Origin: Neobacillus mesonae
GTDB taxonomy: Bacteria > Bacillota > Bacilli > Bacillales > Cytobacillaceae
DNA length: 64,000 bases
Reading direction: 5' to 3'
Assembly: GCF_001636315.1 (NCBI RefSeq)
Contig: NZ_KV440949.1
Span: forward strand, 708,203-772,202
A program made the position numbers and the translations under genes. Shown in pieces: positions 55,555 to 63,761 of the stretch (within the stretch, counting starts at the first letter, position 1; every line of letters starts with the position of its first letter). The notes under the pieces are model-generated. The model saw only the letters and a list, made by a program, of their open reading frames with translations, was not told the origin of the DNA and did not search any database.

Positions 55555-57123
55555 ATGGTAAAACAATACCATGTAGCAATTTTTAACCGTAAAAGTCGAA
55601 ATGAAGGAGATACTGATGAAACCTTACGTAACCACAGACAAATTACAATACGGTTATGTGAGGAAAAAGGATACACCTATGATAATTATGAGGAAATAAT
55701 ATCAGGTGCTAGTAAATTTGAAGAAAGAAAAGAGTTAATTCGGTTATTAGAAAATGTGGATAAAGGAATGTATGATGCAGTTGTTACTGTTGAAGTATCA
55801 AGACTTGCAAGAAGTGGACAATACTCGCAAATAATAGCTGATACACTAGCTGAAAATAATGTCTTAATCATTACTCCTAAAGAAACCATTGACCTTACTA
55901 TTGATTCCCAGCGATTGTTATATGATATTCAGGCGGCAGTTAATAGTAATGAATACAGGGTAATTAGAAACCGGATGCGAACAGGTATGATAGAAAAAGC
56001 TAAACGTGGTGAATATGTATCAGCTAAAGCACCATTTGGATATGATGCAGTAATAAAAAATAAGATTCGTACTCTACAGCCTAATGAAAATGCTTCAACC
56101 GTAAAGTTTTGTTATGACCTAGCTGAAAAAGGCTACGGTATGAAACAGATTGTTAAGGAATTAAATCTTAGGGGTCTAAAAAGTAGTAGTGGCGGTAAAT
56201 TTGCCTTTAAATCAGTTCAAAACATCTTAAAAAACAAACAATACACTGGTACAAATATATTTAAATTATCTGATAAGAAAGGGAATATTACTAACGTAAT
56301 AGAAGTACCTGATGCTTTCACTAAAATTGTTTCCTTAGAACAATGGTTAAAAGTACAGGATGCAATTAAAGAACGGACAAGCGGTGACAATGAGGTTAGG
56401 AACCGTGCAAGGGGTGAAGTAAGGACAATTCTAAAAGACTTGTTATATTGTAGTAATTGTGGTGCAAAGATAGGGTTTCAGTTTAATCCAGCTAGAAATC
56501 TAATGGTTAAAAAGTGTCGTTGCGGTATGCGTGGTATCACTGAACAGGCCTTGTTAGAGTATTTTTGGGATGAATTAATCAGTGTAGAAAAACATTTCCG
56601 TAAAGAATGGGAAAAGGCTTTGGAAATTTCTTCAGAAGGTACAGCCAAGGAAATAACATTACAGATTGATGCCTTAAATTCTTCTAAGTCTAAACTTAAC
56701 AAAAAGCTGAAACGTGCTAGGGATGAATACCTAGACGGAGTATTCACTAAAGAAGAATACCTATCTGATAAGGCTGATATTGAAAAGGAAATTCAAGAAG
56801 TAGAATCCAATATAGTTGAATTAGAAAAGCGGTTATTAGCTGTTGATACAGAAGGTTTAAGGAAGAAGCTGCAAGATAGAGTACACTGGATAGAAGAGGT
56901 TAAAAGAATCACTAAGAAACGACAAGGTAAGCTTACAATGCCCATTGGGGAAGAGATGCCAGCGGTACAGCCTGAAGATTTTCCTGAAGTGAATCGTTTA
57001 TTAAAGTTGGTAATTGATAAGATATATTATAGACGGGATGATGAACATACTTGGGTAGATGAAGAAGGTAATGTAGAAGTTACTAAAGAAATATATGTCC
57101 ATCTTAACATTACAACTAAATAA
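55555..57123 (+). CDS. large serine recombinase (integrase)
   Basis: 522-aa site-specific recombinase. The N-terminal catalytic domain has NRKSR with nucleophile Ser14 and the SRLARSGQYS helix near residue 84. The recombinase domain (about 150-260, KAPFGYDAVI, RGLKSSSGGKFAF) is followed by a zinc ribbon beginning CSNC (C299, C302) with CRC further on, then a coiled coil to about residue 450. It is located next to the comGB break, so it is the probable integrase. AAGGTGGG lies 11 bases before the ATG. No excision factor was recognised. Confidence 0.93.
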   Translation: MVKQYHVAIFNRKSRNEGDTDETLRNHRQITIRLCEEKGYTYDNYEEIISGASKFEERKELIRLLENVDKGMYDAVVTVEVSRLARSGQYSQIIADTLAENNVLIITPKETIDLTIDSQRLLYDIQAAVNSNEYRVIRNRMRTGMIEKAKRGEYVSAKAPFGYDAVIKNKIRTLQPNENASTVKFCYDLAEKGYGMKQIVKELNLRGLKSSSGGKFAFKSVQNILKNKQYTGTNIFKLSDKKGNITNVIEVPDAFTKIVSLEQWLKVQDAIKERTSGDNEVRNRARGEVRTILKDLLYCSNCGAKIGFQFNPARNLMVKKCRCGMRGITEQALLEYFWDELISVEKHFRKEWEKALEISSEGTAKEITLQIDALNSSKSKLNKKLKRARDEYLDGVFTKEEYLSDKADIEKEIQEVESNIVELEKRLLAVDTEGLRKKLQDRVHWIEEVKRITKKRQGKLTMPIGEEMPAVQPEDFPEVNRLLKLVIDKIYYRRDDEHTWVDEEGNVEVTKEIYVHLNITTK

Positions 57124-57130
57124 TATATGT

Positions 57131-57165
57131 AGCCACCGTAATAAATGCGGTGGTTTCTTTTATAC
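57131..57165 (+). terminator. intrinsic terminator after the integrase
   Basis: CCACCG (57133-57138) pairs with CGGTGG (57148-57153), followed by TTTCTTTTAT. Confidence 0.8.
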
Positions 57166-57280
57166 TTCTTCATCTATACAGTCACCCACTTATTGAAACT
57201 GACAAATATGAATTGGATTCCATTTCTAATTTTGATTTAATTAGTAATATAGAGAAACTTTTATTATTTGGGGGATTAAT

Positions 57281-58084
57281 ATGTGGAAAGAAGTTCAGGT
57301 AGATAATTGGCAACAATTTATGGAGTATATTTCAGGACTCCGTTTAAATGATTGGATATATCGTGGTCAAAGGTCATCCTCTTGGAATCTTCAATCTTCC
57401 CTTTACAGGGAAATCACGTCATTTCATGAAAACCTAGACAACAAAAAATGTATGAAATATGAAGAACAGATGATAAAGGAATATTACGGCAGTTCACCCC
57501 TCTATTCTCCTTATGAATTAAAGGAACCAAGAACCGATGATTCACCTCAGCGGTTTAACTATAGACTCGAAACTTTGTCTATTATGCAACACTACGGGGC
57601 ACCTACAAGATTATTAGATTGGACTTATTCGCCTTATATTGCGGCTTTCTTTGCATTAGATGGTGCAATAGAGGATTTTTCTATTTTCGCATTAAATGTA
57701 AAGGAACTAGAGAATTTTGATAAAGAAAGATTTGATGAAAACTATTCTAAAATAAAGCAAAGAATTTTTTCTAGAATTATGAAACATAATAAACATTTTA
57801 TTTTTAGTTTTGAACCATTTCAAAAGAATGAGAGAATTAGAAGGCAGCAAGGGTTATTTATCGTACCAAGTGTGATTAATAAAACCTTCGATGAAATTCT
57901 TAATGAATATTCTATTGTAGATGGGAAACTAAACAAAAAGTTTGTTGCTATTAAACTTATATTTAAAAAGGATGCAATTAAAGAATATTGGCTAAATTTA
58001 AGAAGAATGAATATTACCCATGAAACTATTTATCCGGGATTTGAAGGCTTCTGTAAAGCTTTAAAGCTAAATATTTTTAATTAG
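57281..58084 (+). CDS. FRG-domain protein
   Basis: 267-aa protein with the FRG-domain motif WIYRGQRSSSWNLQSSLYRE near residues 25-45 and QHYGAPTRLLDWTYSPYIAAFFALDG near 105. GGGGGATTAAT precedes the ATG. FRG domains occur in mobile-element and anti-phage contexts; the molecular activity is not settled, though a toxin or nucleotide-acting function has been suggested. Here it lies between the integrase and an AIPR gene. Confidence 0.85.
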   Translation: MWKEVQVDNWQQFMEYISGLRLNDWIYRGQRSSSWNLQSSLYREITSFHENLDNKKCMKYEEQMIKEYYGSSPLYSPYELKEPRTDDSPQRFNYRLETLSIMQHYGAPTRLLDWTYSPYIAAFFALDGAIEDFSIFALNVKELENFDKERFDENYSKIKQRIFSRIMKHNKHFIFSFEPFQKNERIRRQQGLFIVPSVINKTFDEILNEYSIVDGKLNKKFVAIKLIFKKDAIKEYWLNLRRMNITHETIYPGFEGFCKALKLNIFN

Positions 58085-58184
58085 CAAGATATAAGTTTTT
58101 TCTAACAGATTGGGGGGCCTTTCTCCCCTTCTGTACCATAGGGTAAAGGTAAATTGATTATCAATATTCAAATGGTTTAATAAG

Positions 58185-58224
58185 CAAAAAAAACAAAAAA
58201 AGAAACAGCCGAAATAATCAGCTG
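58185..58224 (-). terminator. terminator after the AIPR gene
   Basis: CAGCCGA (58206-58212) pairs with TCAGCTG (58218-58224) with one G-U pair. On the minus strand T-rich runs follow. Confidence 0.7.
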
Positions 58225-58291
58225 CTTTTCATTTTATAAGAAATCAACTATAAAAACATAAATAGTTTGAATTAATTTTTTCTCCTTCGGA

Positions 58292-60145
58292 TTACTTTTT
58301 GCTATTAAATTGAATAATCACTTTCAATTCTTCGTATACTTCCTTACTTGAAATCGGCAATTCATTAATTTCAAGTTCAATTTTTCTTTCTAATATTGAC
58401 CAGAAATTCTTCCCTTGCTTCATTTTGTTTTGAATAAAGCCCCTAAGATTATCACGTTTTGCATCTTCAACAATTGAATCCTGAAAGAACATTTTTAAAA
58501 TACCGTGAGTAATTATGAACAACTTCTTGTTAAGGGCTTCTTTCTTATATATATCTTTTATTATCTCAATATCTATATTATCTGCTGATTCATACTGCGT
58601 ACCTAAAATGGTATTAACTAAGTTAGTCAATAATAAATAATATGTCGCAATAAATAAGAATGCTGAGTTAACCTTAAAATCTGATGCACCAGTCTTATAT
58701 CCAAGTTCTTCTTTAATATATTTTAAAGTTAAATATGGAAATAAAAAAAGTTCTAATGGTAATCCCTTTGTTTCATCATTCATAATATCCTTCCACTTGT
58801 TACCCGTTGGTGTTAATTCATTTGCCCTTCCGTAAGCAATATCAGGCATTAGTTTAATTCCGGCTGTAAATGATTGAATCACCTCCTTAGCGGGAAGTAC
58901 ATATTTTTTCTTACTTTTTATTCCTGAAATTAAGTACTCATAATCTTTGTTACCTTTATATGAATTTTGTTTAACACTATTTAATGCAATAAATGAACCT
59001 CTTTGAATCTCATAATAGTAACCCAATTTTTCAAATTTACCAGTTAACATTTGCTGGAACTCGTCTAACGCATAAAAGTCTAAACCACGTACTGCATTTT
59101 GGCTATTAGTAAACCTTGTAATATTATCTCTTAATTGTTTCTTTTTACTTTCGTCAGTGCTTTTTTGTGTTTTTATAATCTTTACCAGTAAATGGCCTTC
59201 CGAGTGTAATGCAGCAAGTTCTTTTTTTGATTTATATTTATAAAAATCACCTATCGTTTTAGCTGTCTGGCATCCATTTACAATTTGAGGTGCTGTTAAC
59301 TCTAAACTTCCCATTCTTTCATTAAATTTATCACAAACAATAGTTACTCCATTATTGAAGAACCAAAATTTTTCAGGTTCTTCTTTTAATGTCTTTTTCA
59401 TTCCTGAATTTATTTGCGTGCTATTTAAGTAGTTCCTGATATTAGAGTGAAACAGAAGGTTGCCACCTTCATTAACAAAATGTGCAAAATCACTTGTTCT
59501 AACCTTAGCCACATAAGTTTCAAAGGTTGAAAAATTTTCTTCTATTCGAAGTTCTATTTTTTTATCTCTAAATTCTTTTGGAAGTAACCCTTTTTTCAAT
59601 TCAATGTTTTCCACAATATTATAAAAATCATAGAATTCGTACTTTAGGTTTTGGAAGTCATCTCTTTTATTCATTAGGCTTGCATTTATTTGCGTATCAT
59701 GCCATTCATCTATTTCACTATTTGTAATGTAATAACAATTTATTGGTTCATTATCATTATATGCATTCATTACTTTCAAACATAATTCTTTAACAGCATC
59801 CCTATCTGAAGTAGGTTTTTCAGTACACACTCTCTGGCAATCAGCAATAAACCTTTGTACAGAATCTATACTATGGGAAGTCAAATATTTACTTTGAAGT
59901 ATATGTAGTTCACCATGATTTTCAAAAACTGCATCAATTCCATTATCAAACTTCCCACTTATTTCTGTTGCTTCAATTACTTTATCTTCCGTTAACTCAA
60001 AAATATTGTATAAAATCCACTCACAAAAACCGTTACCCTTTCCAACGGAATCCCGATAACCATTTTCATTTAGATATTCGTTTATGGATTCTTCAACTTG
60101 ATTAGCTAAAACTTTATCGCATTGGAATTTTTTGACTTTACTCAC
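58292..60145 (-). CDS. AIPR-family abortive-infection/phage-resistance protein
   Basis: 617-aa protein from a GTG start (60143-60145) with GGGGTGA just upstream; ATG-less extension to 60172 is open. The N-terminal part has a PD-(D/E)XK-like set GIDAV (D71) and ILQSKY (Q84, K86). The central AIPR core shows LFHSNIRNYLN near residue 235 and FWFFNNGVTIVCD, PQIVNGCQTA near 270-300. AIPR proteins are linked to abortive infection and restriction-type defence; nuclease activity here is inferred. It stands alone on the minus strand in the element. Confidence 0.85.
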   Translation of the reverse strand: MSKVKKFQCDKVLANQVEESINEYLNENGYRDSVGKGNGFCEWILYNIFELTEDKVIEATEISGKFDNGIDAVFENHGELHILQSKYLTSHSIDSVQRFIADCQRVCTEKPTSDRDAVKELCLKVMNAYNDNEPINCYYITNSEIDEWHDTQINASLMNKRDDFQNLKYEFYDFYNIVENIELKKGLLPKEFRDKKIELRIEENFSTFETYVAKVRTSDFAHFVNEGGNLLFHSNIRNYLNSTQINSGMKKTLKEEPEKFWFFNNGVTIVCDKFNERMGSLELTAPQIVNGCQTAKTIGDFYKYKSKKELAALHSEGHLLVKIIKTQKSTDESKKKQLRDNITRFTNSQNAVRGLDFYALDEFQQMLTGKFEKLGYYYEIQRGSFIALNSVKQNSYKGNKDYEYLISGIKSKKKYVLPAKEVIQSFTAGIKLMPDIAYGRANELTPTGNKWKDIMNDETKGLPLELFLFPYLTLKYIKEELGYKTGASDFKVNSAFLFIATYYLLLTNLVNTILGTQYESADNIDIEIIKDIYKKEALNKKLFIITHGILKMFFQDSIVEDAKRDNLRGFIQNKMKQGKNFWSILERKIELEINELPISSKEVYEELKVIIQFNSKK

Positions 60146-60302
60146 AAAATCACCCCTAATATTTAAAAGCATCTAATTTTCCTTCATTTTCCTATAATTC
60201 TATTTTAAAAAAATACTCTGTGAAAATCTACCGTTTTCATTCTATTGTACTAGTAATTATTTACTGTAATTCTGGAATTTTTTGAAATCCTTCCAATATA
60301 CA

Positions 60303-60331
60303 CAAAAAAACCACTGTAATTAATCAGCGGT
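60303..60331 (-). terminator. terminator after the HTH regulator
   Basis: ACCACTG (60310-60316) pairs with CAGCGGT (60325-60331) with one G-U. On the minus strand seven T follow (60304-60310 as A). Confidence 0.8.
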
Positions 60332-60352
60332 TTCATGGCTTACCTCACTTAA

Positions 60353-60688
60353 TCAATTTTGCATCCAATTTTGAAGCTTCTTTTTCAATACTTTAAAGGA
60401 CAATCCATCATCTTCTCCGGATACAGCGGTTCCTTCAAATACTAAGCCCTTCCTAAATGTCAGTTTTTCTAATGCTAATTCATAAGCGTTACGAAAAAGG
60501 ATTGCATCCCTTATTGGTTTACCTGTTTCTAAGCTATAAATACGGGATTCAGAAACACCCAGTAATGAAGCTATATCCTTTACTTTTACATTTAAAGCCT
60601 TTCTTTTTTGTCTTAATTCACTCCCTTCTTTTTTCCACTTTTTATTTTGTTTCTTAACCCAATTTTGAGACTGTAGGTTATTCATCAT
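60353..60688 (-). CDS. XRE-like helix-turn-helix regulator
   Basis: 111-aa basic protein with an HTH_3 domain at about residues 19-60 (LRQKRKALNVKVKDIASLLG, then VSESRIYSLETGKPI). The C-terminal part is helical. Probably a repressor controlling the divergent small genes at 60.9-61.4 kb or the element switch; direct repeats lie in the intervening 235 bp. Targets are not established. Confidence 0.85.
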   Translation of the reverse strand: MMNNLQSQNWVKKQNKKWKKEGSELRQKRKALNVKVKDIASLLGVSESRIYSLETGKPIRDAILFRNAYELALEKLTFRKGLVFEGTAVSGEDDGLSFKVLKKKLQNWMQN

Positions 60689-60791
60689 TTAACTTTCATC
60701 CTTTTCAGTTAGTGATTTGTCTTACACTGACATAACGGGGTAGATTTCAATTTCTGACATAGCTTTATGATTATTGGGGAAATGCAAACGG

Positions 60792-60873
60792 ATTAATTTA
60801 TAGGATACAGGTGCCGACAGATTTGTAGGACACGGCAGAAGTCTAGAGATTAACAATTCCTATTAATTTATAG
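60792..60873. repeat. direct repeat upstream of the HTH gene
   Basis: ATTAATTTATAG occurs at 60792-60803 and 60862-60873, 70 bp apart. A related TATAGGATAC / TGTAGGACAC pair lies between them. They may be operator sites for the HTH regulator. Confidence 0.4.
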
Positions 60874-60923
60874 ATGTAAGCTATTGGATTAAGAGTATAT
60901 AATTGTAAAAGAGGTGATTACTA

Positions 60924-61133
60924 ATGTTAAAAGATACAGAAATGAATTCTAGCAATTCTGCATCAAATATTGAAAATACTAATGATATGTTTAAGGTTAA
61001 TTTCGAGGTAGATGAAGATGTAGCAGAAGTTTTAAATGAGTATCGTAAATTATATGGGGAAAATGGAGTATGTGAATTAATAAATAATTTATTAGATGAT
61101 TTCTTTAAGACTATGAATAATGAAAAAAATTAA
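60924..61133 (+). CDS. small acidic hypothetical protein
   Basis: 69-aa protein, AAAGAGGTGATT before the ATG. Ser/Asn-rich start, then helical FEVDEDVAEVLNEYRKLYG and VCELINNLLDDFF, which could be a ribbon-helix-helix-like fold. No function recognised. First gene in a plus-strand pair divergent from the HTH regulator. Confidence 0.7.
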   Translation: MLKDTEMNSSNSASNIENTNDMFKVNFEVDEDVAEVLNEYRKLYGENGVCELINNLLDDFFKTMNNEKN

Positions 61134-61207
61134 TTCCTTATTAGGGTGTTGGGATACAGTAGTAGGATTAGTTAAAAACACTTTATAATAACACTAAGGA
61201 GTTGTGA

Positions 61208-61417
61208 ATGATGGATGAAAAAGCAGCAAAACAGATTCTTGATAAGCTTACAGAAATGAATAAAGATATGCAAAAAGGATTTGCTGAAGTAAAGAGTAAT
61301 TTGGATGATATGAAAGAAAGGCTTACTCCACTAAAAGAAAAACAGCAAAAGAATTATGATTTACTGGTTAAAGTGAATGAACAGCTTATAGAACGGAATA
61401 AAAAGTTAAACAGCTAA
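61208..61417 (+). CDS. small coiled-coil hypothetical protein
   Basis: 69-aa protein, AAGGAG before the two adjacent ATGs (61208 and 61211). The whole sequence is amphipathic helix with heptads (KLTEMNKDMQKGFAEVKSNL, then KNYDLLVKVNEQLIERNKKL). Probably an oligomeric adaptor. No family recognised. Confidence 0.7.
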   Translation: MMDEKAAKQILDKLTEMNKDMQKGFAEVKSNLDDMKERLTPLKEKQQKNYDLLVKVNEQLIERNKKLNS

Positions 61418-61508
61418 TATCCGGCCACCTATGCACTAGGAAGGAACTAAAGGGGCCGATTTATTTTTTCTAGCAAAAAAATTTTCAAGGTGTAGTTTTC
61501 AGTCCAAA

Positions 61509-61541
61509 TATCCCCCCTTCCCCCGTGTGGGGGGGGGATAA
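61509..61541. repeat. C-tract/G-tract hairpin
   Basis: TATCCCCCC, TTCCCCC, GTGT, then nine G and ATA (61509-61541). The C-runs can pair with the G-run around the GTGT loop. It lies in the 345-bp gap between the coiled-coil gene and the resolvase; no other feature was seen in that gap. Confidence 0.5.
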
Positions 61542-61762
61542 CTATTTAAAACTATATTTTTGATTATTTATAATCATTTTTTACCAATGCTTCAGCGGCC
61601 ATCAAAGGGAATACGAAAGATTTTTTATAATTTAATCAGCCATAAAGGGCACTTTAAGCGGCTATATTCGTCTATAACAGGCCCTTCAGTTTCGCATTCC
61701 TATAAGGAATATAAACCCCAAATAAGAAGCTTACCGGCCGTTATGCAAGTAAGCATATTATC

Positions 61763-62323
61763 TTATTCACCTGATTCCCTTTTCTTTTTGGCCCTGATTA
61801 GAGTACTTTTTGAAATTCCAGTCATTTCTTCCACTTGCTTATATGAATTGAATTCTAACAGTTTCAAAGCATGTTCTAGCTGTTTCTTAGTGAATTTATT
61901 AGGGCGGCCTTCCCTAAAATCATCACGCTGTTTAGCTATGGCCTTGCCTTCCTGTGTACGTTCTACAATCATATCCCTTTCAAACTGTGCAAATGCACTC
62001 ATAACGGTAAATATAAGGTTTCCTGTAGGTGTATCTTCAACTAATCCCATATTCAACACATGGACTTTAACACCCTTTTCAAACAGCATTTTCACCGTTT
62101 CTATTGCATCTGTGGTGGAACGTGCGAACCTATCCAGCTTAGTAACTACCAGCGTATCAGCAGCTTCAAGTTTTTCTAATAGGGCTTTAAATTGCGGCCT
62201 ATCAGCTTTAGTTCCGGTGAACTTTTCCGAATAGATTTCTTCACAGCCTTCTTTTTTTAGTGTAAGTAACTGTGATTCTAAATCTTGGGCCACTGTGCTT
62301 ACCCTTGCATATCCATATTTCAC
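61763..62323 (-). CDS. small serine recombinase (resolvase/invertase)
   Basis: 186-aa recombinase of the Tn3-resolvase/DNA-invertase group. N-terminus [14 protein letters not shown] has catalytic Ser9; the conserved [14 protein letters not shown] near residue 60 and [15 protein letters not shown] near 113 are present, and a C-terminal HTH ([21 protein letters not shown]) binds DNA. It could resolve or invert DNA in the element. An inverted repeat lies upstream. Confidence 0.92.
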   Translation of the reverse strand: MKYGYARVSTVAQDLESQLLTLKKEGCEEIYSEKFTGTKADRPQFKALLEKLEAADTLVVTKLDRFARSTTDAIETVKMLFEKGVKVHVLNMGLVEDTPTGNLIFTVMSAFAQFERDMIVERTQEGKAIAKQRDDFREGRPNKFTKKQLEHALKLLEFNSYKQVEEMTGISKSTLIRAKKKRESGE

Positions 62324-62357
62324 TATGTATCTTCCCCTTTACTTTTGAAACTAAGTT

Positions 62358-62407
62358 ATGACACCATTAAATACCTTGATTTTACTGGACTTAAAAAACG
62401 GTGTCAA
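62358..62407. repeat. GACACC/GGTGTC inverted repeat near the resolvase
   Basis: TTATGACACCAT (62357-62368) and ACGGTGTCAATA (62398-62409) are inverse imperfect copies with GACACC and GGTGTC as cores, separated by about 34 bp. They lie just upstream of the resolvase and could be a res-type subsite. The rest of the 311-bp gap shows nothing clear. Confidence 0.35.
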
Positions 62408-62597
62408 TACTTATAAGTTTTGGGTAAGATTTTATTATTGTTAAAAACTGATGGAAATCATATCGAGTTCAGACCATGCCCTAATTTATCAAGTAAAACA
62501 CCTTTACATCAAGGTTTTAATACACAAAAGGATTTTAAATCCATGCCCCACGGTGGGCTTCATTTGGTATAGCTTTGTTTACAGGTACTTACTACTG

Positions 62598-62625
62598 TAA
62601 AAAAAAACAGCTGAATAATCAGCCG
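62598..62625 (-). terminator. terminator after the DUF4652-like gene
   Basis: CAGCTGA (62608-62614) pairs with TCAGCCG (62619-62625) with one G-U. On the minus strand nine T follow. Confidence 0.8.
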
Positions 62626-62634
62626 CATCCTTCA

Positions 62635-63159
62635 TTAATATTTGTTGTTACTCTTATTATTTATTTCTTCTAAGAATATCTTATCGCGATATTCTACAAA
62701 TTCATTAAAGTTTTCATCGATATACCTAATACCTATTAATTCTACAAAGTCCGAGTTAAGTTCTAATTTTGTAATTTGAATCTCTCCAGAATAGTTAGTA
62801 ATTTGCTTTAGTTCACGTTCCTCTATATTTATGGTGTAAACATTTCCTCCCATACTAACTGTTCCCCAACCAAAGCCATATATCAAAACAATTGTAGAAT
62901 TATCCAACCAAATTGCATATTTAGGTATGTTTTGGTTTTTATCTGGCGAAACCAACTCTGTAATATAGCCATTTTCAAGGTTATAAAGATACAAACTACC
63001 CGGACATTCCCATTCCAAAGGGGATATGTAAATAGCTTTATTTTTGTCTGGTGAGAACTCTGGTTTTGACGGAAAGGAATCTGCTATTACAACCATTTTG
63101 CCATCTGGGCTTATTTGATATATTTCTTCTTTTGTTTCATCATAGAACAGCTTGTACAT
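62635..63159 (-). CDS. DUF4652-like hypothetical protein
   Basis: 174-aa protein resembling DUF4652 or beta-propeller fragments: IYQISPDGKMVVIADSFPSK, AIYISPLEWECPGSLYLYNL and IWLDNSTIVLIYGFGWGT. No signal peptide. It starts 1 bp after the upstream nuclease gene, so the two form an operon; it may be a partner of that nuclease. Function unknown. Confidence 0.65.
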   Translation of the reverse strand: MYKLFYDETKEEIYQISPDGKMVVIADSFPSKPEFSPDKNKAIYISPLEWECPGSLYLYNLENGYITELVSPDKNQNIPKYAIWLDNSTIVLIYGFGWGTVSMGGNVYTINIEERELKQITNYSGEIQITKLELNSDFVELIGIRYIDENFNEFVEYRDKIFLEEINNKSNNKY

Positions 63160-63615
63160 TTAATCATCCTCGCCTTCAATTAAAGTTCCGTTTAATAATA
63201 TATCTTTAGATTCAGGATAGACCCTAATTATTTCTTCTAAAGATGCTAATGGTACAACAATTATTTTAAAGGGATAACTTTTATTTAAAAAATGTATGAA
63301 ATCTATTTGGCTTGCAGTTAAATCAACAGGTATAACCAGAACCCAAAAATCAGGTGAATGTTGTGAAGCAGTCAGAATCTCATTAATAATTAGATGGTTT
63401 GCAGGCATACGTACCCATTTTTTACATTGAAAAACCCATTTCCTTTCATAGCCTAAATTAAAAGGAAGTTCCTCATAAGTTGTTGCAACAACATCTCTTC
63501 CTCTATCTCCTCCACCTCTACCAAACCATTGTCTGTTTCTAAAACCAAATTTAGAAATTGTATAATATACAAATTTCTCAAAATTAGTGGGATTCACATT
63601 TTCCCATACAATCAA
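63160..63615 (-). CDS. Mrr-like restriction endonuclease-fold protein
   Basis: 151-aa protein with a PD-(D/E)XK-type core: NPTNFEKFVYYTISKFGF with Glu13, GGGDRGRDVVATT with Asp41, and WVFQCKKW with Gln63-x-Lys65. That D-x~20-QxK spacing is the Mrr catalytic pattern. The C-terminal half (FWVLVIPVDLTASQIDFIHFL) completes the fold. The lack of a separate DNA-recognition domain is unusual and suggests a small or partner-dependent nuclease. GAGAGGTG lies before the ATG. Confidence 0.8.
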   Translation of the reverse strand: MIVWENVNPTNFEKFVYYTISKFGFRNRQWFGRGGGDRGRDVVATTYEELPFNLGYERKWVFQCKKWVRMPANHLIINEILTASQHSPDFWVLVIPVDLTASQIDFIHFLNKSYPFKIIVVPLASLEEIIRVYPESKDILLNGTLIEGEDD

Positions 63616-63761
63616 AGTTTGTCACCTCTCGTAAACTGTCCTATATCCATATTAACAGCATAAATGAAGTAGAACAAAAATTTTCATTTTATTTCATATA
63701 AACAAAATCTCCCTTCAGTGATTTCTGAAATTAGCCAATCTCCTAGGATTACAATCAGCTT

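Noticed and set aside
61560..62234. Open frame of 224 codons on the plus strand
   Set aside because: It is antisense to the resolvase gene, has no plausible ribosome-binding site and no recognisable domain.
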